DNA from: Phycisphaerales bacterium
GTDB lineage: Bacteria; Planctomycetota; Phycisphaerae; UBA1845; Fen-1342
Reading direction: 5' to 3'
NCBI GenBank assembly: GCA_022839625.1
Contig: JALHJL010000031.1
Span: forward strand, 1-45,410
Length of the DNA: 45,410 nucleotides
Shown here: piece by piece, positions 1 to 7,754 of the stretch
How positions within the stretch are numbered: the first letter of the stretch is position 1
How the letters are laid out: each line of letters opens with the position of its first letter
The notes under the pieces: model-generated
Database searches by the model: none
Seen by the model: the letters and a program-made list of their open reading frames with translations, nothing else
What the model was told of the DNA's origin: nothing
Program-made: the position numbers and the translations under genes

Positions 1-99
1 TTTGCCGGCGCAGTAGGGCAGACCTCTGGTTTGCCGGCGCAGTAGGGCAGACCTCTGGTTTGCCGGCGCAGTAGGGCAGACCTCTGGTTTGCCGGCGCA
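1..99. repeat. 29-bp tandem repeat, 3.4 copies
   Basis: Three perfect 29-bp units (1-29, 30-58, 59-87) are followed by the first 12 bases of a fourth before the sequence diverges. Units abut with no spacer, so this is a tandem array, not CRISPR. The array touches the window edge, so the true copy number is unknown. The internal word GTAGGGCAG recurs in reverse complement in the palindrome near 18.1 kb, hinting at a shared dispersed family. Confidence 0.9.
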
Positions 100-201
100 A
101 AGCGGAGCTTTGCACTACTGTGCGTGCGCTGATTGACAACGGCGGTCGGCGTGCCGGGCAGGGCGAGCTGCCTCGCGCAGCGCACCGCCGGAGGAGCACG
201 A

Positions 202-1203
202 ATGTCCATTCAATGCTATGCGGCGTTTGAGGCAAAGGCGGAACTGAGGCCGCACACGTACGAGCCCGGCCCGCTCGGCCCCTACGAGGTCGAGCTCGCG
301 ATCACGCACTGCGGGATCTGCCACAGCGACATCCACCTGGTGGATAACGACTGGGGGATCAGTACCTACCCGCTCGTGCCGGGACACGAAATCGTGGGGA
401 CCGTCCGCCAGTGCGGCGAGCAGGTGCGGCACCTCAGCCTCGGGCAGCGCGTCGGCGTCGGCTGGCAGTCCGGCAGTTGCCTTCAGTGCGAATGGTGCGT
501 GCGCGGCGACGAGACGTGCTGCGCGCAAAAAGAGGCCACCTGCGTCGGCCGGGCGGGCGGGTTCGCCAGCGCGGTGCACGTCGACAGCCGTTTCGCCCAT
601 CCGATCCCGGACGGGCTCGCTTCGGAACATGCCGCCCCGCTGCTCTGTGCGGGCATCACCGTCTACACGCCGCTGAAAGCCGGCGTCCAGCCGATGAGCC
701 GCGTCGGTGTCATCGGCGTGGGCGGGCTCGGACACCTGGCGATCAGGTTCGCGGCGGCGTTCGGCTGCGAGGTGACGGCGTTTTCCACGACGGCAGACAA
801 GCAGGAGGAGGCCCATCGGCTCGGGGCGCGGCACTTCGTCGCGAGCCGCGACGCGCGGCCGCCGGAGAAGTTGGCGGGGTCGCTGGACTTCCTCCTGTCG
901 ACGGTCACGGTGCCGCTGGACTGGGCGGCGTGGCTCAACGTGCTGCGGCCCCGCGGCACGCTGTGGTTCGTCGGGGCGTCGCCGGGGAAGATCGACATCC
1001 CCCCCATGGCCCTGATCGTCGGCAACAAGTCGGTTCGGGGCAGCGGCATCGGCCCCCGCGCCACGATGCAGGAGATGCTCGAATTTGCCGCGCGGCACAA
1101 CATCGCCGCGCAGGGTGAAGTGCTGCCGCTGGCCGAGGTGAACGCGGCCATACGGAAGGTGCGTGAGAACCGGGCGCGGTACCGGATCGTACTTGCCACG
1201 TGA
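202..1203 (+). CDS. Zinc-dependent alcohol dehydrogenase (CAD/YahK type)
   Basis: A 333-residue medium-chain NAD(P)-dependent alcohol dehydrogenase, expected to interconvert aldehydes and alcohols in the cytoplasm. Catalytic zinc ligands are visible as Cys37, His62 and Glu63, in the HCGICHSDIH and GHE motifs typical of the cinnamyl-alcohol/YahK subgroup. The structural zinc site is complete: Cys93, Cys96, Cys99 and Cys107. A Rossmann GVGGLG loop lies near residue 172. The ATG at 202 is chosen because GGAGGAG ends six bases upstream; an in-frame TTG at 133 would add 23 residues with no family similarity. The gene stands alone, followed by a 6S RNA candidate. The natural substrate cannot be read from sequence. 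Confidence 0.93.
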   Translation: MSIQCYAAFEAKAELRPHTYEPGPLGPYEVELAITHCGICHSDIHLVDNDWGISTYPLVPGHEIVGTVRQCGEQVRHLSLGQRVGVGWQSGSCLQCEWCVRGDETCCAQKEATCVGRAGGFASAVHVDSRFAHPIPDGLASEHAAPLLCAGITVYTPLKAGVQPMSRVGVIGVGGLGHLAIRFAAAFGCEVTAFSTTADKQEEAHRLGARHFVASRDARPPEKLAGSLDFLLSTVTVPLDWAAWLNVLRPRGTLWFVGASPGKIDIPPMALIVGNKSVRGSGIGPRATMQEMLEFAARHNIAAQGEVLPLAEVNAAIRKVRENRARYRIVLAT

Positions 1204-1274
1204 CGCGCAAACGCGGACCGGCGCGCTGCATCCCCTCGGAAATCCGATTTTTCGCTCGGTATTTGCCGATGTTA

Positions 1275-1284
1275 TGTGTATACT
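1275..1284 (+). promoter_or_regulatory. Extended -10 promoter for the 6S RNA candidate
   Basis: TGTGTATACT gives an extended -10 (TG at 1275-1278, TATACT at 1279-1284). No good -35 is present at the standard distance, as is common for extended -10 promoters. The predicted transcript start is about 1291, some 15 bases before the closing helix of the RNA. Confidence 0.6.
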
Positions 1285-1290
1285 ACTGAG

Positions 1291-1490
1291 GAAGGGCTAA
1301 ACGGATCAGCCCCTGCATTGTGCGACAAGGAAGAACTCGTTTGCGAGAACCGTTGCGCTGAACCCTGGGAGGCTTCGGACCGCTTACCCCCGGCGGGAGC
1401 GCCTTAGAGCGTTGGGTCGGGGCAGCACGGGCCACCCACCTTGACGAAGGGTTCCAGCAAACCTCTTCCACCGGCAATTGCGGAGGTTGG
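1291..1490 (+). ncRNA. ssrS: 6S RNA (SsrS) candidate
   Basis: A non-coding stretch with the architecture of 6S RNA, the RNA that mimics an open promoter and binds RNA polymerase holoenzyme. A long closing helix pairs 1306-1320 with 1475-1490, allowing one mismatch, one bulge and G-U pairs. The 3' half carries the order of landmarks known from proteobacterial 6S RNA: GCCTTA near 1400, CACCTTGA...AAGGGTT near 1438-1453, then CGGCAATTGCGGAGG in the position of the E. coli GGCAUCUCGGAGA closing strand. A local hairpin (CTCG-TTTG-CGAG, about 1336-1347) and a GC hairpin near 1381-1400 sit on the 5' side. It is flanked by its own promoter and terminator. Assignment is by eye; a tmRNA, SRP RNA or RNase P identity was excluded for lack of their conserved cores. 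Confidence 0.68.
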
Positions 1491-1499
1491 CCCCGACAG

Positions 1500-1546
1500 A
1501 GCGACGGACGTTTCGGCCGACCGGCTGAACGTACCGTCGCTTTTTT
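1500..1546 (+). terminator. Intrinsic terminator of the 6S RNA candidate
   Basis: AGCGACGG at 1500-1507 pairs with CCGTCGCT at 1534-1541, extended by ACGTT/AACGT at 1508-1512 and 1528-1532, followed directly by a run of six T. A strong rho-independent terminator on the plus strand. Confidence 0.9.
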
Positions 1547-1639
1547 CGCGCGCCCGCGCAGGCAGCTCGGAGTAGCGGGCTTCGGCCCACACGGCATGAA
1601 CTGCGCAGCTTGGGCACCCGGAGCAGTTTTCGGGTTCTC

Positions 1640-1722
1640 GTAGCGGCCGACCTTGCGGTCCGGCGTCCTGGTAGCGGCCGACCTCCCGGTCGGCCGTCGG
1701 CCGGGCAGAAGCTTGGCCGCTA
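1640..1722. repeat. Dispersed palindromic repeat, TAGCGGCCGACC family (copy 1)
   Basis: Two head-to-tail copies of a GTAGCGGCCGACC...GGTC(G)GCCG motif, ended by the inverse GGCCGCTAC at 1714-1722. The same motif recurs at 10.78-10.99 kb and 26.86-26.93 kb, always between genes. It resembles REP sequences. Here it lies just upstream of ubiE. Confidence 0.8.
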
Positions 1723-1778
1723 CACGCGGATGCGAAGTGCTCTACCGCCCCTGTTACGGCCGGTTGAAACTCGTCATT

Positions 1779-2735
1779 ATGGCGCGCATGGCCAATCGCG
1801 CCCCACAGCCGACTGCGTGGGATGCCGCCGCGCTGGGCGACCCCCATGCCCAGCACGACAAAGCGGCGCGCGTCCAGGCCATGTTCGACGCCATCGCCCC
1901 GGCGTACGAGCGGTTTAACACGGTCGCGACGTTCGGCCGCGACGCGGCGTGGCGCCGGGCTGCCGTGGCCGCGGCGGACGTACGGCGGGGCGACACTGTG
2001 CTCGATCTCTGTTGCGGGACCGGCGATATGCTGCGGGCCTTCGCGCAGCATACCCAGGCGGCCCTGCTCATCGGCGTCGATTTCGCCGCGAACATGCTGG
2101 TACATGCCCACTTCCGAAAGGGGGACCGACTTGCACTTCCGCGACAGGCGGCTCCGGGGACGACGCGCGTTCCCCTGATGTCCGCTGAAAGCGGGTGTAG
2201 GACCCGCGAGAACACCATGCCGCGCTGCCGCGAAGGCGCGCCAGCGCGGAGCCAGTCCCCTCTTTCACCGGACTGTCAGGCTGCCCACCCGCACAAGCCG
2301 GCGCGTACGTTCCACTTGATCCGAGCGGACGCGCTGCGGCTCCCGCTGGCCGACGCGTCGGTGGACGTCATCAGTTGTACGTTCGGCGTGCGGAACTTCC
2401 AGGATCTCGGCCTGGGACTGTCCGAGATGTTCCGCGTCGCACGGCCGGGAGCCCGCGTGGTGATCCTGGAGTTCGCGACGCCGGAGCACTGCATCCTACG
2501 TTGGGTCTATCGGCTCTACTGCGACGCCGTGCTGCCGTGCGTCGGCGCCCTGCTCAGCCGGGACCGGACGGGCGCTTACCGGTACTTGCCGCGGTCGATC
2601 GACACCTTTGCGCCAGCCTCCGCCTTGTCTGCCAGCCTCAAAGCCGCTGGGTTCCGCGCAGTCACACGACGGACACTCAACTTCGGCGGCGTCGTCCTCC
2701 ACCGCGGAACCAAGCCCGAAACCGGGGGAACGTGA
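1779..2735 (+). CDS. ubiE: Demethylmenaquinone methyltransferase UbiE/MenG with in-frame repeat insertion
   Basis: C-methyltransferase of menaquinone (and ubiquinone) synthesis, using S-adenosylmethionine on the demethylated quinone at the membrane face. Family signatures are intact: MFDAIAPAYERFN near residue 34, the SAM loop DLCCGTGD near 76, FGVRNFQD near 200, and the C-terminal YRYLPRSI...LHRGTK. It is 318 residues against about 240 for the family. The excess falls between the SAM-acidic-loop segment GVDFAANML and the next core strand, where relatives have a short linker. That stretch is encoded by a 165-bp dispersed element at 2110-2274, equal to 55 codons. The start is uncertain: ATG 1779 or 1788, neither with a strong ribosome site. 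Codons downstream of the insert remain in frame, so the gene is probably expressed. Confidence 0.92.
   Translation: MARMANRAPQPTAWDAAALGDPHAQHDKAARVQAMFDAIAPAYERFNTVATFGRDAAWRRAAVAAADVRRGDTVLDLCCGTGDMLRAFAQHTQAALLIGVDFAANMLVHAHFRKGDRLALPRQAAPGTTRVPLMSAESGCRTRENTMPRCREGAPARSQSPLSPDCQAAHPHKPARTFHLIRADALRLPLADASVDVISCTFGVRNFQDLGLGLSEMFRVARPGARVVILEFATPEHCILRWVYRLYCDAVLPCVGALLSRDRTGAYRYLPRSIDTFAPASALSASLKAAGFRAVTRRTLNFGGVVLHRGTKPETGGT
2110..2274 (-). repeat. Family-A palindromic element inserted inside ubiE (copy A1)
   Basis: 165 bp with imperfect terminal inverted repeats: minus-strand left end AGTCCGGTGAAAGAGGGGAC, and right end matching GAAAGGGGGACCG. The distal 93 bp (2182-2274) aligns along its whole length with copy A4 at 21.84 kb. 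The proximal part looks like a second, partial unit, so this copy is composite. The hexamer TGCCCA flanks it at 2105-2110 and 2282-2287, a possible target duplication. The spacing between them, 177 bp, is a multiple of three, as is the element itself. Confidence 0.8.
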
Positions 2736-2824
2736 CGCGCGGATCGTGAACGGCCGCCGCACGGAATAGCGCCTGCGGCGCAGCCCGCGAGTCGGACGAC
2801 GGTCCGCGTCGCGGATGTTGTGCG

Positions 2825-3367
2825 TCACTGCGAGTCTGCGAACACCCGGCCCAGGCCCAACTCATGCAACAGCTCGTCCTCGCGGGCGTGCATGCGCCGG
2901 AAGTCGGCCCGCCGGTGGTCGCGGTAGCCCGCCAGGTGCAGTACGCCGTGTGCGAGATAGAGTGCCAGCTCGGCGCGGGCCGCCTGGAGCGTGCCGCCCC
3001 GGCGCGCGGCTTGCCGCCGGGCTACGTCGGCACACAGGATGATCTCGCCGTCGAGCCAGCCGCGCGCGCGGTCACATCCCAGATCAAATGCCAGAACGTC
3101 GGTAACGGCGTCGACACCCAGGTACTGGTGATGGAGGTTGGCCATCGCCCGCGCCCCCACCACTGCCACGGAGAGCCGGCCGCGACCAAAGCCCTCCGCG
3201 GCGGCAACGTGTCGCGCGACGCGCCGCAGGAGCGCGAGCGCACGCCATTCCCGGCGCAGGCACCAGGCGAGTTCGATCCGCAGTTGGCTTCCTGCGCCGG
3301 ACCCGCGGCGACGGGTGGCAGCGGGTCTGGCAGTCCGTCGAAAAGGGGGACTGGCTCCGCCTCGCAC
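2825..3367 (-). CDS. ybeY: Endoribonuclease YbeY (rRNA maturation factor)
   Basis: Zinc metal-hydrolase of the YbeY/UPF0054 family, which takes part in 16S rRNA 3'-end maturation and ribosome quality control. The signature is HGVLHLAGYRDH about 30 residues before the C-terminus; the family form is HGxLHLxGYDH, so one extra Arg precedes Asp-His. Length is 180 residues if the GTG at 3367 is used. That GTG lies inside a family-A element, and the first about 28 residues are Arg/Pro-rich and unlike the family. Similarity begins near LRIELAW, where no ATG, GTG or TTG is present (CTG at about 3283 follows a GGAAG). It is the third gene of the phoH-pgpH-ybeY order known in many bacteria. The real start is uncertain. 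Confidence 0.85.
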   Translation of the reverse strand: MRGGASPPFRRTARPAATRRRGSGAGSQLRIELAWCLRREWRALALLRRVARHVAAAEGFGRGRLSVAVVGARAMANLHHQYLGVDAVTDVLAFDLGCDRARGWLDGEIILCADVARRQAARRGGTLQAARAELALYLAHGVLHLAGYRDHRRADFRRMHAREDELLHELGLGRVFADSQ

Positions 3368-3427
3368 CGCGTTCGCGGCAGCGCCAGTGGGCTTTCCAGC
3401 CGTGCCGGTCCCCTTTTTCGATGGACT
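3332..3427. repeat. Family-A palindromic element between pgpH and ybeY (copy A2)
   Basis: 96 bp with 20-bp terminal inverted repeats matching at 18 of 20 positions, starting AGTCCGTCGAAAAGGGGGAC and ending in its near reverse complement. The interior carries the GGCTCCG and TTCGCGGCAGCG words shared with the other copies. It abuts the pgpH stop codon (3429-3431) and overlaps the apparent 5' end of ybeY. Its stem plus T-run could also terminate transcription inside the operon. Confidence 0.88.
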
Positions 3428-3428
3428 G

Positions 3429-5747
3429 CTAGGATGCCTGGCGGGGTTCAGCTTCGCTCTCCGAGCTCGGATAGGTGATGCGGGAGTGGTAGATGCTGCA
3501 CAGGTTCTTGACGAGGCTGCGGCGGATGATCTCCAGTTCGCGGAACGTGAGGTCGCACTCGTCGAACTGGCCGTCCATCATGCGTCTCTCGACGATCCTG
3601 GCGACCGTGTCCTCGATGCGGTTGGGAGTGGGCTCCGCCATGGCCCGCACGGCGCCCTCGATCCCGTCGCACATCATCACGATCGCCGTCTCGCGCGACT
3701 GTGGCTTGGGCCCAGGGTAGCGGAATTGCTCATCCGAAATCTCGGGATCGCCCGGCCGGCGTGCCCGCGTCGCCGCGTGGTAGAAGTACTCGACGACGCA
3801 CGTGCCGTGATGCTCCGGGATGAACGGATGGAGGCTGGCCGGCAGGCCGTATTCCTTGGCCATCTCGATGCCATCCTTGACGTGCGCGATGATGATCAGG
3901 TGGCTCATCGCCGGCGAGAGGCGCTCGTGCACGTTTTGCATGCCCAGCGACTGATTCTCGACGAAGTACTCCGGCTTGTTGATCTTGCCAATGTCGTGAT
4001 AGTAGGTCCCGGCACGCGCCAGCAGCCCGTTGGCCCCGATCGCCTCGGCCGCCGCGTCTGCCAGCGTGCCCACCAGCAGGCTGTGGTTGTACGTGCCGGG
4101 CGATTCCGCGGCGAGCATGCGCAGGAGTGGCTTGTTCGGGTCGCACCATTCCAGCAACGTCATGTTGGTGGTCACGCCGAAGAGGCGCTCAATCGCGGGG
4201 AGGATGCCTTCCACGATGAACGCCGCGACCAGCGTGGATAGCGCCGCCCACAGGGCCTGATTCCAGAAGATGAACCGCAGGTCCTGATGATTGACCAGCC
4301 CGACCAGGCCGCTCAGCAGCCCCGCCGCCAGCCCGGCCACCAGCCCCACCGCGATGATCCGCCCGCGGTGCCGCACGTTGCGGAGCCCGAGAAAGAAGAC
4401 CATCGACACCGCCACGAGAATGACGAGGAAGCCCACACCCTGCCGCGTCGCGATCGTTACCATCAGGGCCAACAGGCCGCCGGCGGCATACGTCGACGCA
4501 CGCGCCGAGGTGATCGCCAGCAGGGCGATGGCGAAGGCGTGCGCTCCGACCGCCAGGTACGCCGAGGGCGACTTCACAAAAGCGGCGCGGGCCAGCACGA
4601 GCACGAGCAGCAGCGCCAGCGCGGTAGCCAGGCGCCGCTGCGTGCCGCCGGGCAGTTCGCCGTAGTACAGCAGCACCGACCCGCCGAAGCCCAGCACGAT
4701 CAGCAGCGCGATCAGCCCCCGCGCCCAGCGTTCGCGCAGCGCCTGCCGGGGCGCGGCTTCCAGGTACTCCAGCGTCTGGGTGTCCTGCATGGCCAGGTCG
4801 GGGGCCCGATGGGCGGCGTCTTCGGCCTTGAGGAGCTCCAGCTCGGCCGCGGTCAACGTCCCCTTGGCTGCCAGTCGCGTACCCGCGGTGAACACGTTGT
4901 ACTGGGTCTCGACCCGCCGCTCGGCTTCCTGTGCGGCCTGCGTCGAGCGCCGCGTGTCGTATCGATACAGCGGCTTGAAGGTGCCGGCGGGTTCGTCGCG
5001 CAGCATGTGGATCAGCGAGGTTCGGATGCTGTCGCGAAGCGGGAATGGGAAATCGGCGGCCGCCACGACCGACTCGACGGCCTTCGCCACGTGCTCAGAG
5101 TTGCTGGCAAACAGCAGCGCGTGGCCGGGGACGGGCCGTTCCGTCGCCTGTTCCGAATCGACGAGGATGGCGTTGATGCCCGTCCGCCGGTGGGCGAGCT
5201 CGCTGGCCTCGACCACCGGTTCGTTGCGCAAGCGGCGCAGGGCCCGCTCCACGGCCTGCTGAAACACCCCGGCGTCCGGCAGGCTGGCGAGCCGCACCAG
5301 CTCCTCCAGGCCCGCCTCATCGAGCACCAACTCGATCTCGGCCGCCCGCTCGCGGAGCTTCTGCGGGTCCGCGGCGTGCTCGCGCGCGATGCCGAGGGCA
5401 TTCGACAGGCGGCCGCGAACGTCCAGCAGCAACGAAGTGTCGAGCTCGTAGTAGTCCTCGGAGTTGTCGCGGGCCTGGGCGCGCAGCCGGTCGGTGAGAC
5501 GCTCGTCCGCGATGCGAAACGTAACGCGGGCCGTCACGCCGCGGGGGATGTTTTGCCCGACCCGCAGGTCCAACACGTCCTGGCCCAGGTTCACGATCAG
5601 GCCGGTCAACACGCCGCAGAACAGCAGGAAAACCAGCGGCCCGAACTGCAACTGCTCGTTCAGACGGTGATACCAGGTGAGCCGCCGCTCGGCCTTCGAC
5701 CGGCGGATTTCCTTCTGGCGGGCCGTGCGTTTTCCGAACAGTCGCAT
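3429..5747 (-). CDS. pgpH: PgpH-like 7TM receptor with HD phosphohydrolase domain
   Basis: Membrane protein of 772 residues with the 7TMR-HDED / 7TM / HD architecture. Relatives such as Listeria PgpH hydrolyse cyclic di-AMP; that activity here is inferred. One transmembrane segment near residues 35-55 is followed by a long extracytoplasmic region of about 280 residues, then a cluster of hydrophobic helices (about 355-530). The cytoplasmic HD domain starts with NHSLLVGTLADAAAEAIG near 552, and the metal-binding HDIGK lies near 585. The ATG at 5747 is preferred because it is four bases from the phoH stop; an upstream GTG extends 31 Arg-rich residues into phoH. It is the middle gene of the phoH-pgpH-ybeY operon. 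Confidence 0.9.
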   Translation of the reverse strand: MRLFGKRTARQKEIRRSKAERRLTWYHRLNEQLQFGPLVFLLFCGVLTGLIVNLGQDVLDLRVGQNIPRGVTARVTFRIADERLTDRLRAQARDNSEDYYELDTSLLLDVRGRLSNALGIAREHAADPQKLRERAAEIELVLDEAGLEELVRLASLPDAGVFQQAVERALRRLRNEPVVEASELAHRRTGINAILVDSEQATERPVPGHALLFASNSEHVAKAVESVVAAADFPFPLRDSIRTSLIHMLRDEPAGTFKPLYRYDTRRSTQAAQEAERRVETQYNVFTAGTRLAAKGTLTAAELELLKAEDAAHRAPDLAMQDTQTLEYLEAAPRQALRERWARGLIALLIVLGFGGSVLLYYGELPGGTQRRLATALALLLVLVLARAAFVKSPSAYLAVGAHAFAIALLAITSARASTYAAGGLLALMVTIATRQGVGFLVILVAVSMVFFLGLRNVRHRGRIIAVGLVAGLAAGLLSGLVGLVNHQDLRFIFWNQALWAALSTLVAAFIVEGILPAIERLFGVTTNMTLLEWCDPNKPLLRMLAAESPGTYNHSLLVGTLADAAAEAIGANGLLARAGTYYHDIGKINKPEYFVENQSLGMQNVHERLSPAMSHLIIIAHVKDGIEMAKEYGLPASLHPFIPEHHGTCVVEYFYHAATRARRPGDPEISDEQFRYPGPKPQSRETAIVMMCDGIEGAVRAMAEPTPNRIEDTVARIVERRMMDGQFDECDLTFRELEIIRRSLVKNLCSIYHSRITYPSSESEAEPRQAS

Positions 5748-5751
5748 GGTA

Positions 5752-6804
5752 CTAACGGTCGTCGCGCAGCGCGTCGGCCTGAAGGTCCGCCGCAGCGGGC
5801 GCCGGCCCGCCGCGGTCGGCACTCGGGACAACCCCCGCATTCTCGGACTCGCGCGGCTCTGGCCGGCGGGACGAAGACAGGCTCGCGTACCGAGCCACCA
5901 CGGCCTGCACCAGCCGGTGGCGGACGATGTCCACTTCGGTCAGCCGGATCACGTCCACACCGGGGCAGCCGCGCAGGCGATGGACGGCATCGATCAGCCC
6001 GGACGGCTGTCCGGGCTCGAGATCGACCTGGCTGTCGTCGCCCGTGACGATCATCTTGCTGTTGTGTCCCAAACGTGTCAGAAACATCAGCATTTGGGCG
6101 GGCGTCGTGTTCTGGGCCTCGTCCAGGATGATGATGGCGCCGTTCAACGTCCGGCCGCGCATGTACGCCAGCGGGACGACCTCGATCACGTCGTTGATCA
6201 TGAACCGCTTGAGCTGGTCGAAGGTCATCATGTCGTGCATCGCGTCGAACAGCGGCCGCAGGTAAGGGTTGACCTTCTGCTGCAAGTCACCAGGCAGGAA
6301 GCCGAGCTTCTCCCCGGCCTCCACGGCCGGCCGCACGAGCACGATGCGCCGCGCCTCGCCGCTCTTGAGCTGGTGGACCGCCACGGCGACGGCCAGGTAG
6401 GTCTTGCCCGTCCCGGCGGGCCCCAGGCAGATCACCAGATCGTGCGCGAGCATCGACTGGACGTACTGCCGCTGTCCGTCGGTCTTCGGGCTGATGACGG
6501 CGTCGCGCGCAAACACCCCGATGACGTCCGTTCGGTCCGCGCCTTCCCCCTCATCCACTTCCGCCAGGGCCGCCCGCACCGAGTCCTCGTCCAGGTCGTC
6601 GCGGCGTCGCAGCATCTCCTGGAGTCGCTCCATCACCGCGGCAGCGCGGGCCACGTCCGGCGGGTTGCCCAGAATCCGAACGGTCGTGTTGCGGGCCTGG
6701 ACCTGGACCTTCAGCGCATCGCGGATCTGCCGCAGATTTCGGTCGCCCGGACCGAACAGCTCGGCCCGCCGGTGCGGCTGACGCAGCGTTACCGTCAACT
6801 CCAT
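5752..6804 (-). CDS. phoH: PhoH family ATPase
   Basis: PhoH-like P-loop ATPase, 350 residues, linked by family and gene order to RNA metabolism together with YbeY. An N-terminal KH-like segment (about residues 1-70, with GPGDRNLRQI) precedes the PhoH domain. Walker A is GPAGTGKT near residue 131; Walker B is AIIILDEAQN near 224; GDDSQVDL near 256 is the conserved sensor motif. The C-terminal 30 residues are Arg/Pro/Ala-rich and divergent. First gene of the minus-strand operon; its stop is four bases before the pgpH start, suggesting translational coupling. Confidence 0.95.
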   Translation of the reverse strand: MELTVTLRQPHRRAELFGPGDRNLRQIRDALKVQVQARNTTVRILGNPPDVARAAAVMERLQEMLRRRDDLDEDSVRAALAEVDEGEGADRTDVIGVFARDAVISPKTDGQRQYVQSMLAHDLVICLGPAGTGKTYLAVAVAVHQLKSGEARRIVLVRPAVEAGEKLGFLPGDLQQKVNPYLRPLFDAMHDMMTFDQLKRFMINDVIEVVPLAYMRGRTLNGAIIILDEAQNTTPAQMLMFLTRLGHNSKMIVTGDDSQVDLEPGQPSGLIDAVHRLRGCPGVDVIRLTEVDIVRHRLVQAVVARYASLSSSRRPEPRESENAGVVPSADRGGPAPAAADLQADALRDDR

Positions 6805-6998
6805 ACCTCATAGGGTACGCCCCGCGGCCGCTGCTTGGCAACCGCACCGGCGGCGGACTGCGCCGCGCGCGTCGTTTCGGGCGTATCGTCCGCCGCCGGG
6901 AACTCAGCAACGCGGACGATCTTTCTCGCACAAGAGAGGATAAGCCTTCGCCGGGCGGCCCTTGCCGCAGCGCCGAGTTGTGCCGATCATGCCGGCCT

Positions 6999-7634
6999 AT
7001 GAACTCACCCGCTCGCTGGCCCGGATTGCTGCTCGGCACGGAGGGGGGACCGCCATTGGTGATCCTCGCGACGCTGCTGGCCGGGTGCGCCGAATACGGC
7101 TATCGACAGGTTCAGCTTGGTCAGGAGCAGCAGCTCTACCGGGCCACGTTCCCGGAAGACCAGACGCGCCGCACGGCCGTGGGCGTCTGCTACCTGGAGA
7201 CGGACCCCTTCGGACGCACCGAGGCGGCCGTCCTGCTATTGACGGCGGACCGGCGGGTGGCGGGCAAGCTGCACGCCAAGCACGTGGAACGTCGGTGGGG
7301 CTCCGTGATCGAGACCTCCTACCAGCTTCGCGGCGAGCTGGACCCGGAGTTGCTGAAGCTGGGCGGGACGGGGCCGATCGACACGCTACGGGCCATCGCC
7401 GACGAATTGACCGCGGGCGACGGCGACAGCTTCGTGCGCGAGGTCCATGGCTGGGTTGCGGCCGGGCTGGTCCGTCTCGTACAACACTGGCCCCACGCGG
7501 GCGACGAGGGGCCGGCGCTGCCCAGGCTGAGCGGTGTGCTGGAGCGCGTCGCCGCCGGCGGCCAGGCCCGGATCACGGTCGATCCGCGCGGAGTGTTCGT
7601 GGTCGAATACACGCAGACGGCGGCGCGGCGGTAA
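6999..7634 (+). CDS. Putative lipoprotein of unknown function
   Basis: 211 residues. The N-terminus has a hydrophobic stretch ending in a lipobox (LLAGC near residue 27), so the mature protein probably starts at that Cys and is lipid-anchored. The rest is soluble and mixed alpha/beta, with no motif I recognise. The ATG at 6999 gives a plausible signal peptide; a TTG at 6978 would add seven residues. It is divergent from phoH and followed 120 bases later by the large receiver/PEP-binding protein, which may be co-transcribed. Confidence 0.7.
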   Translation: MNSPARWPGLLLGTEGGPPLVILATLLAGCAEYGYRQVQLGQEQQLYRATFPEDQTRRTAVGVCYLETDPFGRTEAAVLLLTADRRVAGKLHAKHVERRWGSVIETSYQLRGELDPELLKLGGTGPIDTLRAIADELTAGDGDSFVREVHGWVAAGLVRLVQHWPHAGDEGPALPRLSGVLERVAAGGQARITVDPRGVFVVEYTQTAARR

Positions 7635-7754
7635 GGCCGGCGCCAAGCCGTGGAGCAGGGGCAGGGCGAAGCTCTGTTGCGCATCAGGTATACTGCCCTG
7701 TCAGAAGCAGAACCTGGCCCCGCTCCCGGGCCGGAATTCGAGAGGCGTTGCGCA

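Noticed and set aside
1..99. CRISPR array
   Set aside because: The 29-bp units abut directly with no spacers, and no cas gene is present.
1291..1546. Riboswitch upstream of ubiE
   Set aside because: The terminator lies about 230 bases before ubiE, and no known aptamer core (cobalamin, SAM, c-di-GMP, glycine) is visible; 6S RNA fits better.
2110..2274. ubiE as a pseudogene split by the insert
   Set aside because: The frame is continuous through the insert and all downstream family motifs are intact.
4287..6047. A 586-codon open frame antisense to pgpH and phoH
   Set aside because: High-GC antisense shadow; low-complexity His/Gln/Arg content; the minus-strand genes have clear family motifs.
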